A stretch of 64,000 nt of DNA from Gemmatimonadota bacterium (GTDB taxonomy: Bacteria > Gemmatimonadota > Gemmatimonadetes > Gemmatimonadales > GWC2-71-9): the NCBI GenBank assembly GCA_029863245.1, contig JAOTVV010000001.1:248001-312000 (forward strand). The letters are read 5' to 3'. Below the pieces are notes generated by a model. That model was not told the DNA's origin. It ran no database searches and saw nothing but the letters and a program-made list of their open reading frames with translations. How positions within the stretch are numbered: the first letter of the stretch is position 1; every line of letters starts with the position of its first letter. Of the stretch, positions 53,388-62,543 are shown one piece after another. Both the position numbers and the translations under genes were made by a program.

Positions 53388-54710
53388 ATGAATATTGCTA
53401 TACTATTATTGAGCACCGGCCTCGCGCTGTCTCCGGCCGATACCTCTCGGCTGTCACTGGACGAAGCCGTGGCCCGGGCACTGGAGGCCAACGCCACGTT
53501 GCGGGCCGAACGGGCGAGCGCCGCCGCCGCGCGCCAGCTCCCGCTCCAAGCAAGCCAGGCATTCTTGCCGAGCGTCACGCTCGATCTCCAAGGCCTACGC
53601 ACCACGGACCCCGTTGCGGTCTTCGGGCTCAAGCTCCGGCAGGGAAATTTCACCGGACCCGATCTCAGTCTCGCCGCCCTCAATGGTCCGGACGCCTACT
53701 CCGGCTTCAATGCCGTTGCGTCGGTCCAGTGGCCACTGCTGGCCCCTGAGGGGCTGTTCGGCTATGCCGCTGCCCGGAAGGTCGCCGCGGCACAGACGGC
53801 GGCCGCCGGACGCGCGAGCGGCGCCACGCGGTTCCTCGTCACGCAGGCCTACTTCGACGCCCAGCTCACCACCTACAGACTTGATGCACTGGATAGCGCG
53901 CTCACCGCCGTCCGCGCCCATCGCGACCAAGCGGAGGCGATGCGCTCCCAGGGCCTGGTGACCGGTCTCGACGCACGCCTGGCGGGCCTTCGCGCTTCGG
54001 AGCTTGAGGTGCAGCGCCTGACCGTGGCGGCGCGGGCCGACGTGGCGATGTCGGCGCTCCGGATGATGCTGGCCCTCCCCGAAGCCACGGTGTTGGTCCT
54101 CACCGACTCCCTGCGGTCGACCGAGCCGCAGTCGATGTGTGCCGAGGGTGCCACGACCTGCGCGCTCGATGACCGCGGCGACCTGGTGGCCGTTCGCATG
54201 GGCTCCGACGCTGCTCGTCTCGGCATCAAGAAGGCATGGGCCTCGCAACTCCCCGCCGTCGCCGCCTTCGGATCGGTGGCGCATTATGCGCGGAGCACGC
54301 CGTTCGGCACCGGGAGTGGTGACTGGACCGTGGGGATCGGCGTTTCCTGGCCAATTCTGAGAGGCCTCGCCGGTGCGGGGGCCGTGCGCGCAGCCAAGGC
54401 AGAATCGGAGGCGGCGGCGGCTCGCCGCGAGGCCGCCGAGCGGCAGGCGGCGCTCGAGGTGCTCGAAGCGACGCGCATGCTCACCGCGGCGCGCGCACGG
54501 GTGCGGGTCGCGGGAGCTGCCGAACTCGAGGGCCGCGAGGCGCTCGAACAGGCTCGGCTCCGCTACCGCACCGGTGCCGCCCCGATCACCGAACTCCTAG
54601 ACGTGCAGGCGGCCGCGACCAACGCCGCGCTCAACTACCTCGCCGCCCGACGCGATCTGCACGTCGTGGCGGCAGCTCTCGATCTCGCATACGGAGTATA
54701 CGACCGATGA
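53388..54710 (+). CDS. TolC-family outer-membrane efflux protein
   Basis: The protein is 440 residues with a signal peptide (MNIAILLLSTGLALSP). Long helices rich in Ala/Leu/Arg repeat twice (LSLDEAVARALEANATLRAERASAAAARQ; AEAMRSQGLVTGLDARLAGLRASELEVQRL; LEQARLRYRTGAAPITELLDVQAAATNAALNYLAARRDL), the OEP pattern. It would form the trimeric exit duct for the RND pump encoded two genes on. The first codons lie in an AT-rich patch (ATTGCTATAC) that resembles the ArsR promoter sequence. It overlaps the next gene as ATGA. Confidence 0.88.
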   Translation: MNIAILLLSTGLALSPADTSRLSLDEAVARALEANATLRAERASAAAARQLPLQASQAFLPSVTLDLQGLRTTDPVAVFGLKLRQGNFTGPDLSLAALNGPDAYSGFNAVASVQWPLLAPEGLFGYAAARKVAAAQTAAAGRASGATRFLVTQAYFDAQLTTYRLDALDSALTAVRAHRDQAEAMRSQGLVTGLDARLAGLRASELEVQRLTVAARADVAMSALRMMLALPEATVLVLTDSLRSTEPQSMCAEGATTCALDDRGDLVAVRMGSDAARLGIKKAWASQLPAVAAFGSVAHYARSTPFGTGSGDWTVGIGVSWPILRGLAGAGAVRAAKAESEAAAARREAAERQAALEVLEATRMLTAARARVRVAGAAELEGREALEQARLRYRTGAAPITELLDVQAAATNAALNYLAARRDLHVVAAALDLAYGVYDR

Positions 54711-55708
54711 TTCGTCGTCTTCTAGTAGTGGCGTTCGCCGCTGGCGCTGTGGCGTGCGGAGGCGGGGAGCCCGCCGAGGAGCAGGTGACGACAGTCCCTG
54801 AAGGCACCGTCATAGTGGTTGCCGAATCCCTCACCGCGACCTTGCCGGTGGCGGGAACCGTCGTCGCCCGGCGTCGCGCCGAGGTGACGACCCGAATGAT
54901 GGCCCGGATCACAAGCCTCCCCGTGGAGCTCGGGGCCCGAGTCACGCAGGGGCAGGTGCTGGTCCGCCTCGGGGCCGACGACATCGCCTCCAACCGTGCC
55001 AAGGCAGAGGCCGGCGTCAGGGCGGCTGACGCCGCACGCGACGAGGCGGCTCGCCACGCCGCACGAATGGACACCCTGCTCGCGCTGGACGTGGTTGCTC
55101 ACGTCCAGCGCGACGGCGCGCACGTCCAACTCACCCAGGCCGAGTCGCAACTCGCGCTGGCGATGGCAACGCTGAGGGAGGTGGAAACGGCGGCGAGCTA
55201 TGCGTCGATCCCTGCCCCGTTTTCCGGCGCGATCGTGGCACGATTTGCCGACGAAGGGGACATGGCCGCGCCCGGTGTGCCAATTCTGGTCGTCGAGGAT
55301 CTCGGCCCGAGAGACGGGCTGCTCGCCGTGCCCGCCGATCTCGCCGCCAGGATCGAGCCCGGCATGCGCATCCGCATCTCTGGGATCGGGGCAGACCCGG
55401 TGAGCGCCCCCGTACGTGCCATCGCCGCCGGTGCCGACCCAATGACGCGAACCGTCGAGGTCCGCGTGGAGCTTCCAGCGCACTGGCACACCGGAATCTC
55501 CGTCACCGCCCTCGTACCCGCTGGCACGTTCGAAGGTGTGGCCATCCCCAGCGGCGCCGTGATCCGTCGCGGCCAGCTCACCGGCGTGCGGGTGGTCACC
55601 CCGCATGGGGTCGCAATCCGCTGGGTTCGACTGGGCCGGACGCTGGCCGATGGCGGGCGGATTCACGTCCTGAGCGGGATCGCGCCTGGCGATCGAATCG
55701 TGCTATGA
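54707..55708 (+). CDS. RND efflux periplasmic adaptor (membrane fusion lipoprotein)
   Basis: The protein is 333 residues with a lipobox (GAVACGG, Cys about 17). Lipoyl/barrel-sandwich halves flank a short hairpin: VARRRAEVTTRMMARITSLPVELGARVTQGQVLVRLG and YASIPAPFSGAIVARFADEGDMAAPGVPILVVED, followed by beta-barrel and membrane-proximal domains. It connects the RND pump to the TolC-like channel. ATGA overlaps on both sides indicate an efflux operon. Confidence 0.9.
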   Translation: MIRRLLVVAFAAGAVACGGGEPAEEQVTTVPEGTVIVVAESLTATLPVAGTVVARRRAEVTTRMMARITSLPVELGARVTQGQVLVRLGADDIASNRAKAEAGVRAADAARDEAARHAARMDTLLALDVVAHVQRDGAHVQLTQAESQLALAMATLREVETAASYASIPAPFSGAIVARFADEGDMAAPGVPILVVEDLGPRDGLLAVPADLAARIEPGMRIRISGIGADPVSAPVRAIAAGADPMTRTVEVRVELPAHWHTGISVTALVPAGTFEGVAIPSGAVIRRGQLTGVRVVTPHGVAIRWVRLGRTLADGGRIHVLSGIAPGDRIVL

Positions 55709-58700
55709 AGACCGGCCTGTCCGGCGCCGTCGCACAGCGCTTTCTCAACTCCAAGCTGACGCCGCTGCTGACCGCGGCGTCCCTCGTGCTGGGCGTCGGC
55801 GCCCTGCTCACCACCCCGCGCGAAGAAGAGCCGCAGATCCGGGTCCCGATGATCGATGTGGCCGTCGGGCTACCCGGTGCCGGACCGCGGGAAGTGGAGC
55901 GCCGCTTGGTGGAACCACTGGAGCGGGCCATCTGGGAAGTGCCAGCGGTCGAGTACGTCTACAGCGTCGCACAGAGCGACGGAGCGCTCGTCACGGCCCG
56001 ATTCATGGTGGGAACGGATCCCGAGATTGCGCTGACGCGCCTCTACGGGAAGCTGATGGCGAACATGGACAGGATCCCGCCCGGCGCGACCCCGCCGTAC
56101 GTCACCCTACACGGCATCAACGAGGTACCGATTCTCACCCTCACCCTGTCGGGCGGCACGGATGCCGGTGACGGATATCTGCTACGGCAACAGGCCGTCG
56201 AGTTGGCCGCCGAACTGAAGCGCATTCCCGACGTCGCCGAGACCTGGGTCATTGGCGGAGCGCCTCGCGAGGTTGCTGTCACGCTCGACCCGCAAGCCCT
56301 GGCGACGCGAGGGCTGTCCGCCGCAGCGGTGCTGCAGGCGCTTGGCACGGTCAACGCCGAACTACCCGCCGGTGACCTCGTGTCGGCCAACCGCTCCGTT
56401 CCGGTGCGCATTGGCCACCTGCTGAGGACCGCCGACCAGGTGGGCGAGGTGGTCGTGGCCATGATCGACGATCGGCCGGTTCGGCTGCGCGACATCGCCG
56501 CTATTCGCGACGGCCCGGCCGAGCCCGATCAGTACGTGGCGTTCGTGCTGGGAGGGGAGCCGGGCGCCGACTTCGAGCCGGCCGTGACCATCGCGCTGGC
56601 CAAGCGCGAGGGAAAGAACGCGGCCACGATCGCGCATCGGGCCATGGAGCGGGTCGAGGAACTGCATGGCAGCGTGGTGAGCGAGGATGTGCGCATCACG
56701 GTCACCCGGGACTACGGTGAGACCGCGACGGAGAAGTCCCAGGAACTGCTACTCCACATCTTCGTCGCGACCATCGGCGTGGTGCTCCTCGTCTGGTACG
56801 CGCTGGGCTGGCGTGAGGCGGTCGTCGTGCTCGTCGCGGTGCCAGTAACCCTGGCACTCACCTTGTTCGTCTACCGGCTCTACGGCTACACCCTGAATCG
56901 CATCACGCTGTTCGCCCTGGTCTTCGCGATCGGCATCCTGGTCGACGATGCCATCGTCGTGGTCGAGAACATCGCGCGCCACCTCCACCTCAGGCACCGA
57001 CATCCCGACGAAGCGGCGGTGCTAGCCGTCGACGAAGTGGGTAACCCCACGATCCTGGCCACGCTTGCCGTTATCGCGGCGATCCTGCCGATGGCCTTCG
57101 TGTCCGGTCTGATGGGCCCCTACATGCGGCCGATCCCGGTGGGGGCGTCGGTGGCGATGCTGTTCTCGCTGGCAGTGGCTTTCATCGTCACGCCGTACCT
57201 CGCCGTACGACTGGTCAAGGCACACAACGGCGCTCCACCGAGCGGAGTGCCGGTTGAGACCACCGACGAACAGGTCCCCACCGGCCCCATCGCCCTATGG
57301 TATCGCGGGATCATGGAGCGGCTGTTGGGAGACACCAAGCGGCGGGGCATGGCCTACGCGGTCGTCCTCACCCTGCTGGTCCTCTCGGCGGCGCTCGTGC
57401 CCTTGAAGCTGGTGACCGTCAAGATGCTCCCCTTCGACAACAAGAGCGAGTTCCAGCTCATCGTGGACATGCCGGAAGGCACACCGCTCGAACGGACAGC
57501 CGAAGTGGCGCAAGCACTGGCCTTGGTCACCGCACAGGACGATGCCGTGCTCGATGTGCAGACCTACGCCGGGGTGCCGGCCCCTTTCAACTTCAACGGG
57601 CTGGTACGCCACTATTTCTTGCGCCGCGGGCCGACGGTCGCCGATGTGCAGGTGAATCTGAAGCCGAAGCACGACCGTTCGGAGCAGAGCCACGAGATCG
57701 CGCTTCGACTGCGGCCCGTGATCGACTCCGTCGCGCGGGCCTACGGCGCCGCCGTGAAGCTGGCGGAAATCCCACCCGGGCCACCGGTGTTGGCCACGCT
57801 GACTGCCGAGGTGTACGGGCCGACGTACGAGAGACAGATCGCAGTGGCGGACCAGGTGCGGCAGGTCTTCGTCGAAACCGATGGGGTCGTAGACGTGGAC
57901 TGGACCGTGGTGGCGCCGCACGCCGAGGTGCACGCCGCGATCTCGCAGGCGGAGGCGCGCCGTGCAGGCACGAACCCCTCCGAGATCGCCCAGACGATCG
58001 CCGCCACGATGAACGGCGCAGGTGCTGGCCTGCTGCACGATCCGGCCGCTGCGGAGCCCGTCCCCATTCGGGTACGGCTCGCCGACTCGACTGCGGGCAC
58101 CATGGGCGATCTCTCAGCTCTCCCGGTCGCGACTCCGCGCGGGGCGCGGCGATTGGGCACTCTCGCGACCCTGGATAGTGTCGACGCGAAGACGCCCATC
58201 TTCCACAAGAACCTCCGGCCGGTGGTGTACGTGACGGGCGACGTCGCGGGGCGGCTCGAGAGCCCCGCATATGCCATGCTGGAGATGGGTGACCGTCTAG
58301 AGGCCGCGACCGGCGGCGTGGATCGGCACTGGGTCGGCTCGCCCACTCTCACCGAGGAACCGTTCGTCGTTTGGGACGGGGAGTGGCAGATCACCGTGGA
58401 CGTGTTCCGCGATCTCGGGATCGCGTTCGGCGCCGTGCTGATCCTCATCTACGTGCTGGTCGTGGCCTGGTTCCAGTCGTTCACGGTGCCTTTGGTGATC
58501 ATGGCCCCGATCCCCCTCACGCTGATCGGCATTCTCCCCGCCCACGCGGCGACGGGGGCCTTCTTCACGGCCACATCGATGATTGGCATGATCGCCCTGG
58601 CTGGGATCATCGTGCGCAATTCCATCCTTCTCGTGGACTTCGTCGAGCTCGGGCTGGAACGCGGCCACGGATTGCGGGAGGCGGTCATCGCGTCGGGCCT

Positions 58701-58875
58701 CATCCGCGCGCGCCCAATCGTCCTCACCGCCCTGGCCGTCGTCATCGGCGGCTTTGTGATGGTACGGGATCCCATCTTCCAGGGCCTCGGGATCGCGCTC
58801 ATCAGTGGTGCGGTCGTAGCAACGGCCCTCACCCTCGTGGCCATTCCACTTCTCTACTACGAGATGCACAAATGA
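55705..58875 (+). CDS. RND-family efflux transporter
   Basis: The protein is 1056 residues with twelve membrane helices and two large periplasmic loops. TM4 reads GILVDDAIVVVENIARHLHL with the proton-relay Asp pair, the HAE/AcrB-type signature rather than the single-Asp heavy-metal type. Other landmarks: PGAGPREVERRLVEPLERAIWEVP, GVDRHWVGSPTLTEEPF and IPLTLIGILPAHAATGAFFTATSMIGMIALAGIIVRNSILLVDF. Its substrate is unknown; an ArsR-type repressor and PII-like partner hint at a metal or a toxic organic compound. Confidence 0.94.
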   Translation: MKTGLSGAVAQRFLNSKLTPLLTAASLVLGVGALLTTPREEEPQIRVPMIDVAVGLPGAGPREVERRLVEPLERAIWEVPAVEYVYSVAQSDGALVTARFMVGTDPEIALTRLYGKLMANMDRIPPGATPPYVTLHGINEVPILTLTLSGGTDAGDGYLLRQQAVELAAELKRIPDVAETWVIGGAPREVAVTLDPQALATRGLSAAAVLQALGTVNAELPAGDLVSANRSVPVRIGHLLRTADQVGEVVVAMIDDRPVRLRDIAAIRDGPAEPDQYVAFVLGGEPGADFEPAVTIALAKREGKNAATIAHRAMERVEELHGSVVSEDVRITVTRDYGETATEKSQELLLHIFVATIGVVLLVWYALGWREAVVVLVAVPVTLALTLFVYRLYGYTLNRITLFALVFAIGILVDDAIVVVENIARHLHLRHRHPDEAAVLAVDEVGNPTILATLAVIAAILPMAFVSGLMGPYMRPIPVGASVAMLFSLAVAFIVTPYLAVRLVKAHNGAPPSGVPVETTDEQVPTGPIALWYRGIMERLLGDTKRRGMAYAVVLTLLVLSAALVPLKLVTVKMLPFDNKSEFQLIVDMPEGTPLERTAEVAQALALVTAQDDAVLDVQTYAGVPAPFNFNGLVRHYFLRRGPTVADVQVNLKPKHDRSEQSHEIALRLRPVIDSVARAYGAAVKLAEIPPGPPVLATLTAEVYGPTYERQIAVADQVRQVFVETDGVVDVDWTVVAPHAEVHAAISQAEARRAGTNPSEIAQTIAATMNGAGAGLLHDPAAAEPVPIRVRLADSTAGTMGDLSALPVATPRGARRLGTLATLDSVDAKTPIFHKNLRPVVYVTGDVAGRLESPAYAMLEMGDRLEAATGGVDRHWVGSPTLTEEPFVVWDGEWQITVDVFRDLGIAFGAVLILIYVLVVAWFQSFTVPLVIMAPIPLTLIGILPAHAATGAFFTATSMIGMIALAGIIVRNSILLVDFVELGLERGHGLREAVIASGLIRARPIVLTALAVVIGGFVMVRDPIFQGLGIALISGAVVATALTLVAIPLLYYEMHK

Positions 58876-59162
58876 AGCTGCTCTTGATCTTCGTCGATTC
58901 CGACCACGCCCGCGACGTCGAACGCCTGCTCGACACACATGGCGTGCACGGGTACAGCACGTTCCCGAACGTGCTCGGCAAAGGCCAGACCGGGCGCAAG
59001 CTGGGCACCCGGGCGTTTCCCGGATCCAGCTCCCTCTATTTCGTTGCCTTGCTCGATGGCGATTGCAGAGGACTGTGCGACGAGCTCCGGACCTTGCGGG
59101 ACGAGAAGGGACCGGAGGAAGGGCTCAAGGCCTACACCCTCGACACTATGGAGGTTCTATGA
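58872..59162 (+). CDS. PII-like signalling protein linked to RND efflux
   Basis: The protein is 96 residues from ATG 58872, overlapping the RND stop as ATGA. It has a ferredoxin-like PII/CutA pattern (MKLLLIFVDSDHARDVERLLDTHGVHGYSTFPNVLGKGQTGRKLGTRAFPGSSSLYFVALLDG). PII-like proteins encoded beside RND pumps form a recognised group (PII-NG and relatives) thought to modulate transport. No T-loop uridylylation Tyr context is evident. Metal or nucleotide binding is not shown. Confidence 0.8.
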   Translation: MKLLLIFVDSDHARDVERLLDTHGVHGYSTFPNVLGKGQTGRKLGTRAFPGSSSLYFVALLDGDCRGLCDELRTLRDEKGPEEGLKAYTLDTMEVL

Positions 59163-59356
59163 GAATGCACTACCTCATCCGCGGGATCGCCGGGACATTC
59201 GTCCTCGCTTCGCTGGCGCTCGGTAGCTGGGTCAGTCCGTACTTCTTCTTGTTCACGGCGTTCGTCGGCCTCAACCTGCTCCAGTCTAGCTTCACCCGGT
59301 GGTGCCTCATGGAGCAGATTCTCGAGAAGGCCGGCGTCGGCCGGGCAGCAGACTAG
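59159..59356 (+). CDS. DUF2892-family small membrane protein
   Basis: The protein is 65 residues, overlapping the PII-like gene as ATGA. Two membrane segments (YLIRGIAGTFVLASLALGSWV and YFFLFTAFVGLNLLQSSF) followed by TRWCLMEQILEKAGV match the DUF2892 pattern, often found at the end of RND or rhodanese operons. The Cys in RWCLME is conserved in the family. It ends the efflux operon. Confidence 0.82.
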   Translation: MRMHYLIRGIAGTFVLASLALGSWVSPYFFLFTAFVGLNLLQSSFTRWCLMEQILEKAGVGRAAD

Positions 59357-59550
59357 AAGGCACCTCAGCTCCCCGGTCTCGTCCAGATCCGATTCGGCAC
59401 GCCAAATCTCGATTCGGGACCTCCGGAGCGCCGAACAATGGCCCGAACCGGCACACTTGGCGAGTAGAGCCGCGATATTCCGGACCCGGCGTGCCCGGTA
59501 CGGATGTTGCCTTCTTCAGATGCATTCTCGTAATCGAACCCGGAGCAATC

Positions 59551-60153
59551 ATGTCATCGATCGTAGATATGTTGATGCAGCAGTTGGGAAGCGGTGAGCA
59601 GGTGGGTCAGCTGAGCAAGCATCTCGGTACCGACACACGAGCCACGCAACAGGCCGTCGGGGCCGCCATTCCGGTGCTGCTCGGCGCGCTCGCTCGGAAC
59701 TCCACTCAGCAGCAGGGCGCCGAGGCCCTGAATCGGGCGCTCGACAAGCACGACGGCACGGTCCTCGACAATCTCGGCGCGTATCTGCAAGCGCCGGACG
59801 TGAATGACGGTGAGGGCATCCTGCGTCACGCACTGGGCGAGCGGCGGCAGGCGGTGGAGGCCGGAGTGAGCAAGGCCAGCAGTCTCGATCCATCGATGAT
59901 CGCCAAACTCCTCCCGATGCTCGCGCCGGTCGTGATGGGCGCGTTGGGGCGGCAGCGTAGGCAGCAGAACCTGGACGCGGGCAGCCTGGCAAGCATGCTG
60001 GGCGGCGAGCGGCAGCAAATGGAACAGGCCAACCCCGCCTTCGGCATGCTTGGCAAGCTGCTGGATCAGGACGGGGATGGGAGTATTGTGGACGACATCG
60101 CCGGCAAGCTCGGCAAGGGGCTGCTGGGCGGGCTGTTCGGCGGCCGCGGGTAA
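59551..60153 (+). CDS. DUF937 protein
   Basis: The protein is 200 residues from ATG 59551 with GGAGCA upstream. It is helical and Gln/Ala-rich: MSSIVDMLMQQLGSGEQVGQLSKHLG, AAIPVLLGALARNSTQQQGAEALNRALDKHD and a Gly-rich C-terminus (LGKGLLGGLFGGRG), all typical of DUF937. Function unknown. A Ca-binding-like DQDGDGSIVDD segment occurs near the C-terminus. Confidence 0.88.
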   Translation: MSSIVDMLMQQLGSGEQVGQLSKHLGTDTRATQQAVGAAIPVLLGALARNSTQQQGAEALNRALDKHDGTVLDNLGAYLQAPDVNDGEGILRHALGERRQAVEAGVSKASSLDPSMIAKLLPMLAPVVMGALGRQRRQQNLDAGSLASMLGGERQQMEQANPAFGMLGKLLDQDGDGSIVDDIAGKLGKGLLGGLFGGRG

Positions 60154-60188
60154 CAATCGACATTCACCGGAACGGAAAGGAGCCAGTC

Positions 60189-60650
60189 GTGGGTCTCTTT
60201 GATTTTGTGAAAAGCGCTGGGCGGAAAGAGAAGGAACAGGAGGAAGCCGAGCGCGACGAGAAGAACCGCGAGTTGATCAAGGGAAACAAGATCCTGCGGT
60301 ATGTGATAGGGCTCAAACTCGACGTCGAGAATCTTCGCGTGAAGTTCGACGACGGCGTGGCCACGGTCACCGGCAAGGCCAAATCACAGGCCGAGCGGGA
60401 GAAGGTCGTCCTGGCGGTCGGCAACACCGAGGGCGTGGCGCAGGTGGACGATCAGATGGAGGTCGTCGACCCGGCAGCCGAGGCGAAGTTCTACGCGGTC
60501 AAGAAGGGTGACTCGCTGTCCAAGATCGCCAAGGAGTTCTACGGGGACGCCATGAAGTACCCGGTCATCTTCGAGGCGAACAAGCCGATGCTGAAAGATC
60601 CGAATCTCATCTATCCCGGCCAGACCCTGCGGATCCCGCCGCTCGGCTGA
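60189..60650 (+). CDS. BON-LysM domain protein (YgaU/Kbp-like)
   Basis: The protein is 153 residues. A charged N-terminus (FDFVKSAGRKEKEQEEAERDEK) leads into a BON domain (VENLRVKFDDGVATVTGKAKSQAEREKVVLAVGNTEGVAQVDDQ) and a C-terminal LysM (YAVKKGDSLSKIAKEFYGD...ANKPMLKDPNLIYPGQTLRIP). The arrangement equals E. coli Kbp/YgaU, a cytosolic K+-binding protein; no signal peptide is present. Confidence 0.9.
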   Translation: MGLFDFVKSAGRKEKEQEEAERDEKNRELIKGNKILRYVIGLKLDVENLRVKFDDGVATVTGKAKSQAEREKVVLAVGNTEGVAQVDDQMEVVDPAAEAKFYAVKKGDSLSKIAKEFYGDAMKYPVIFEANKPMLKDPNLIYPGQTLRIPPLG

Positions 60651-60681
60651 TTCCAGGAGCTGAGGGCTCGACGCAGACCAG

Positions 60682-60718
60682 GCCCCGTCCGTCGCCTCCA
60701 CGGTGGCGGGCGGGGCTT
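60682..60718 (+). terminator. Hairpin after the BON-LysM gene
   Basis: Positions 60682-60696 and 60702-60716 form a 15-base stem (including three G-U pairs in RNA) with a 5-base loop, 32 bases after the stop. The following T-tract is short. Confidence 0.6.
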
Positions 60719-60843
60719 CCCCGTTCCGGGTGGCCGGATCGGGCAGGATTCCCCTGGCGCCGGCCACGCGTGCGTTTACTCTCAAGCAGCAACGCCGCGA
60801 CCCGACCGCGGTCCGCACTCCCGTCTGCGCTCGGTGAGGACAC

Positions 60844-61539
60844 ATGCCACGCCACCGGACCATCGCCGCGCTCAACCGCTCTATCGTCACCTGCCGCGAG
60901 TGCCCCCGGCTGGTCCGACACCGCGAAGCGGTAGCGCGGGAACGGCGGCGCGCCTTCAGCGATTGGGAGTACTGGGGCCGACCGGTCCCCGGGTTCGGGG
61001 ATCCCACAGCACGCCTCCTGATCGTCGGGCTCGCCCCCGCCGCCCACGGTGCCAATCGGACCGGGCGGATGTTCACGGGGGACTCGAGCGGCGATTGGCT
61101 GTACGACGCCTTGCACGAGTTCGGCTTCGCCAGCCAGCCGGGCTCGACGAGCCGCGATGACGGTTTGACACTGACCGACTGCTACATCACCGCCGGCGCG
61201 CGTTGCACCCCGCCCGGAAACCGCCCTACTCAGGAGGAGTTCGACCGGTGCCAACCGTATCTCGAGGCGGAGCTCCGCCTCCTCCGTGGTGTGAGGCTGG
61301 TCGTCACTCTGGGACAGATTGCCCACAGGCAATGGCTCAAGGCGTCGGGCTGGTGGCACCGTCTTCCGGTCGCGGACCGACCACCGTTCGCCCATGGTGC
61401 CCGCCGGGAGTTTTCCGACGGGACGGTGCTGCTCTCCTCGTACCACCCCAGCAGGCAGAACACGAATACGGGACGACTGACCCGCGCGACGTGGTTCAGC
61501 ATCTTTCGGGAGGCGCGGCAGCTGCTCGAAGCGGGGTGA
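60844..61539 (+). CDS. Type-5 uracil-DNA glycosylase (UdgB)
   Basis: The protein is 231 residues. Motif A GLAPAAHGANRTGRMFTGD is the family-5 form, lacking the polar catalytic residue of classical Ung; motif B is SSYHPSRQNTNTGRLT. Four Cys for a [4Fe-4S] cluster are in CRECPRLV, DCYITAGARC and RCQPYL. It excises uracil and other deaminated bases from DNA. Confidence 0.92.
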   Translation: MPRHRTIAALNRSIVTCRECPRLVRHREAVARERRRAFSDWEYWGRPVPGFGDPTARLLIVGLAPAAHGANRTGRMFTGDSSGDWLYDALHEFGFASQPGSTSRDDGLTLTDCYITAGARCTPPGNRPTQEEFDRCQPYLEAELRLLRGVRLVVTLGQIAHRQWLKASGWWHRLPVADRPPFAHGARREFSDGTVLLSSYHPSRQNTNTGRLTRATWFSIFREARQLLEAG

Positions 61540-61648
61540 TCCGGCCCACGCCGTGACCCCGGGACCGAAGACGTCACTCTTGGCTGGCAGCCCCAATCGT
61601 ACTACTTTATCATACAAAGTCCTTTATTGCGCTCATGCCGGGGGAACC

Positions 61649-62230
61649 GTGACCATTCCCACACACGAGGATCGCGAGAGCGCCAAAGAGACGCTGGCGT
61701 ACATCCGTCGCACGATGGAGTCGGCCTCCTCCTTCACCGCCGTGTCGGGGTGGGGGCTCATCATGGTGGGCTTCGTGGGCTTGCTCGCGGCCTGGCTGGC
61801 CTGGAGCGGAACCCATGACGCGGACCTGCGAATCTGGCTGCCCACCGCAGGGATCTCGATCGCCCTTGCCTGCATATTCAACATCCGCAAGGCCAAGCAG
61901 ACGGACGTCCCGATATGGTCGGGCGCGATTCGGCGGCTCGTGTGGGTGATGGCCCCCGCCCTGGCGGCGGGTGCGGTGCTCACCGTCGCGCTCGCACGGG
62001 GAGGCTCCGAGCACCTGCTTCCCGGCATGTGGCTTGCGTTGTACGGCGCGGGGGTGACCGCAGGAGCCGAGTTCTCCATTCGCGCCATCCGCTGGATGGG
62101 AGTCTCCTTCCTCTTGTTGGGCGCAGCGGCGCTGCTCGAACCGGGCGCCGGCCTCCTGCTCATGGCGGCAGGCTTTGGCGGACTGCACGTGGTGATCGGG
62201 CTGGACATCGTGATGCGCCATGGTGGGTAG
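61649..62230 (+). CDS. Membrane protein of unknown function, paired with a winged-helix regulator
   Basis: The protein is 193 residues from GTG 61649 (GGGGGAACC upstream). After a cytosolic helix (SAKETLAYIRRTMESASSFTAVSG) there are about six membrane segments. Such proteins are commonly encoded directly before a transcriptional regulator, as here where the two genes overlap by eleven bases. AT-rich sequence at 61595-61630 could be the promoter. Confidence 0.75.
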   Translation: MTIPTHEDRESAKETLAYIRRTMESASSFTAVSGWGLIMVGFVGLLAAWLAWSGTHDADLRIWLPTAGISIALACIFNIRKAKQTDVPIWSGAIRRLVWVMAPALAAGAVLTVALARGGSEHLLPGMWLALYGAGVTAGAEFSIRAIRWMGVSFLLLGAAALLEPGAGLLLMAAGFGGLHVVIGLDIVMRHGG

Positions 62231-62543
62231 CCTGGTGTCCGAAACGCTGGATCGTCTGATCCATGAGCGGATCCGTCTGGGCATCGTCTCGGCGTTGGCG
62301 GCGGGCGAGGGGATGAGCTTCGCCGACCTCAAGCAGGTGCTGAAAACGAGCGACGGGAATCTCAGCGTGCACGCGCGCAAGCTCGAGGACGCCGGCTATG
62401 TCCGGGTGCTCAAGGGGTTCGAGGACCGGAAACCGAAGACCGAGTACCGGCTCACGGCCAAGGGGCGCCGGGCACTGGAGGCCTATTTGGCGCAGATGGA
62501 AGCAATCCTCAACGAGGCACGGGACGCGTTGGAGCGAACATGA
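62220..62543 (+). CDS. Winged-helix transcriptional regulator (MarR/PadR-like)
   Basis: The protein is 107 residues: LVSETLDRLIHERIRLGIVSALAAGEGMSFADLKQVLKTSDGNLSVHARKLEDAGYVRVLKGFEDRKPKTEYRLTAKGRRALEAYLAQME. This is the helix-turn-helix 'transcriptional regulator' type found with small membrane proteins. It overlaps the membrane protein upstream and uppS downstream (ATGA). Confidence 0.87.
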   Translation: MVGSLVSETLDRLIHERIRLGIVSALAAGEGMSFADLKQVLKTSDGNLSVHARKLEDAGYVRVLKGFEDRKPKTEYRLTAKGRRALEAYLAQMEAILNEARDALERT

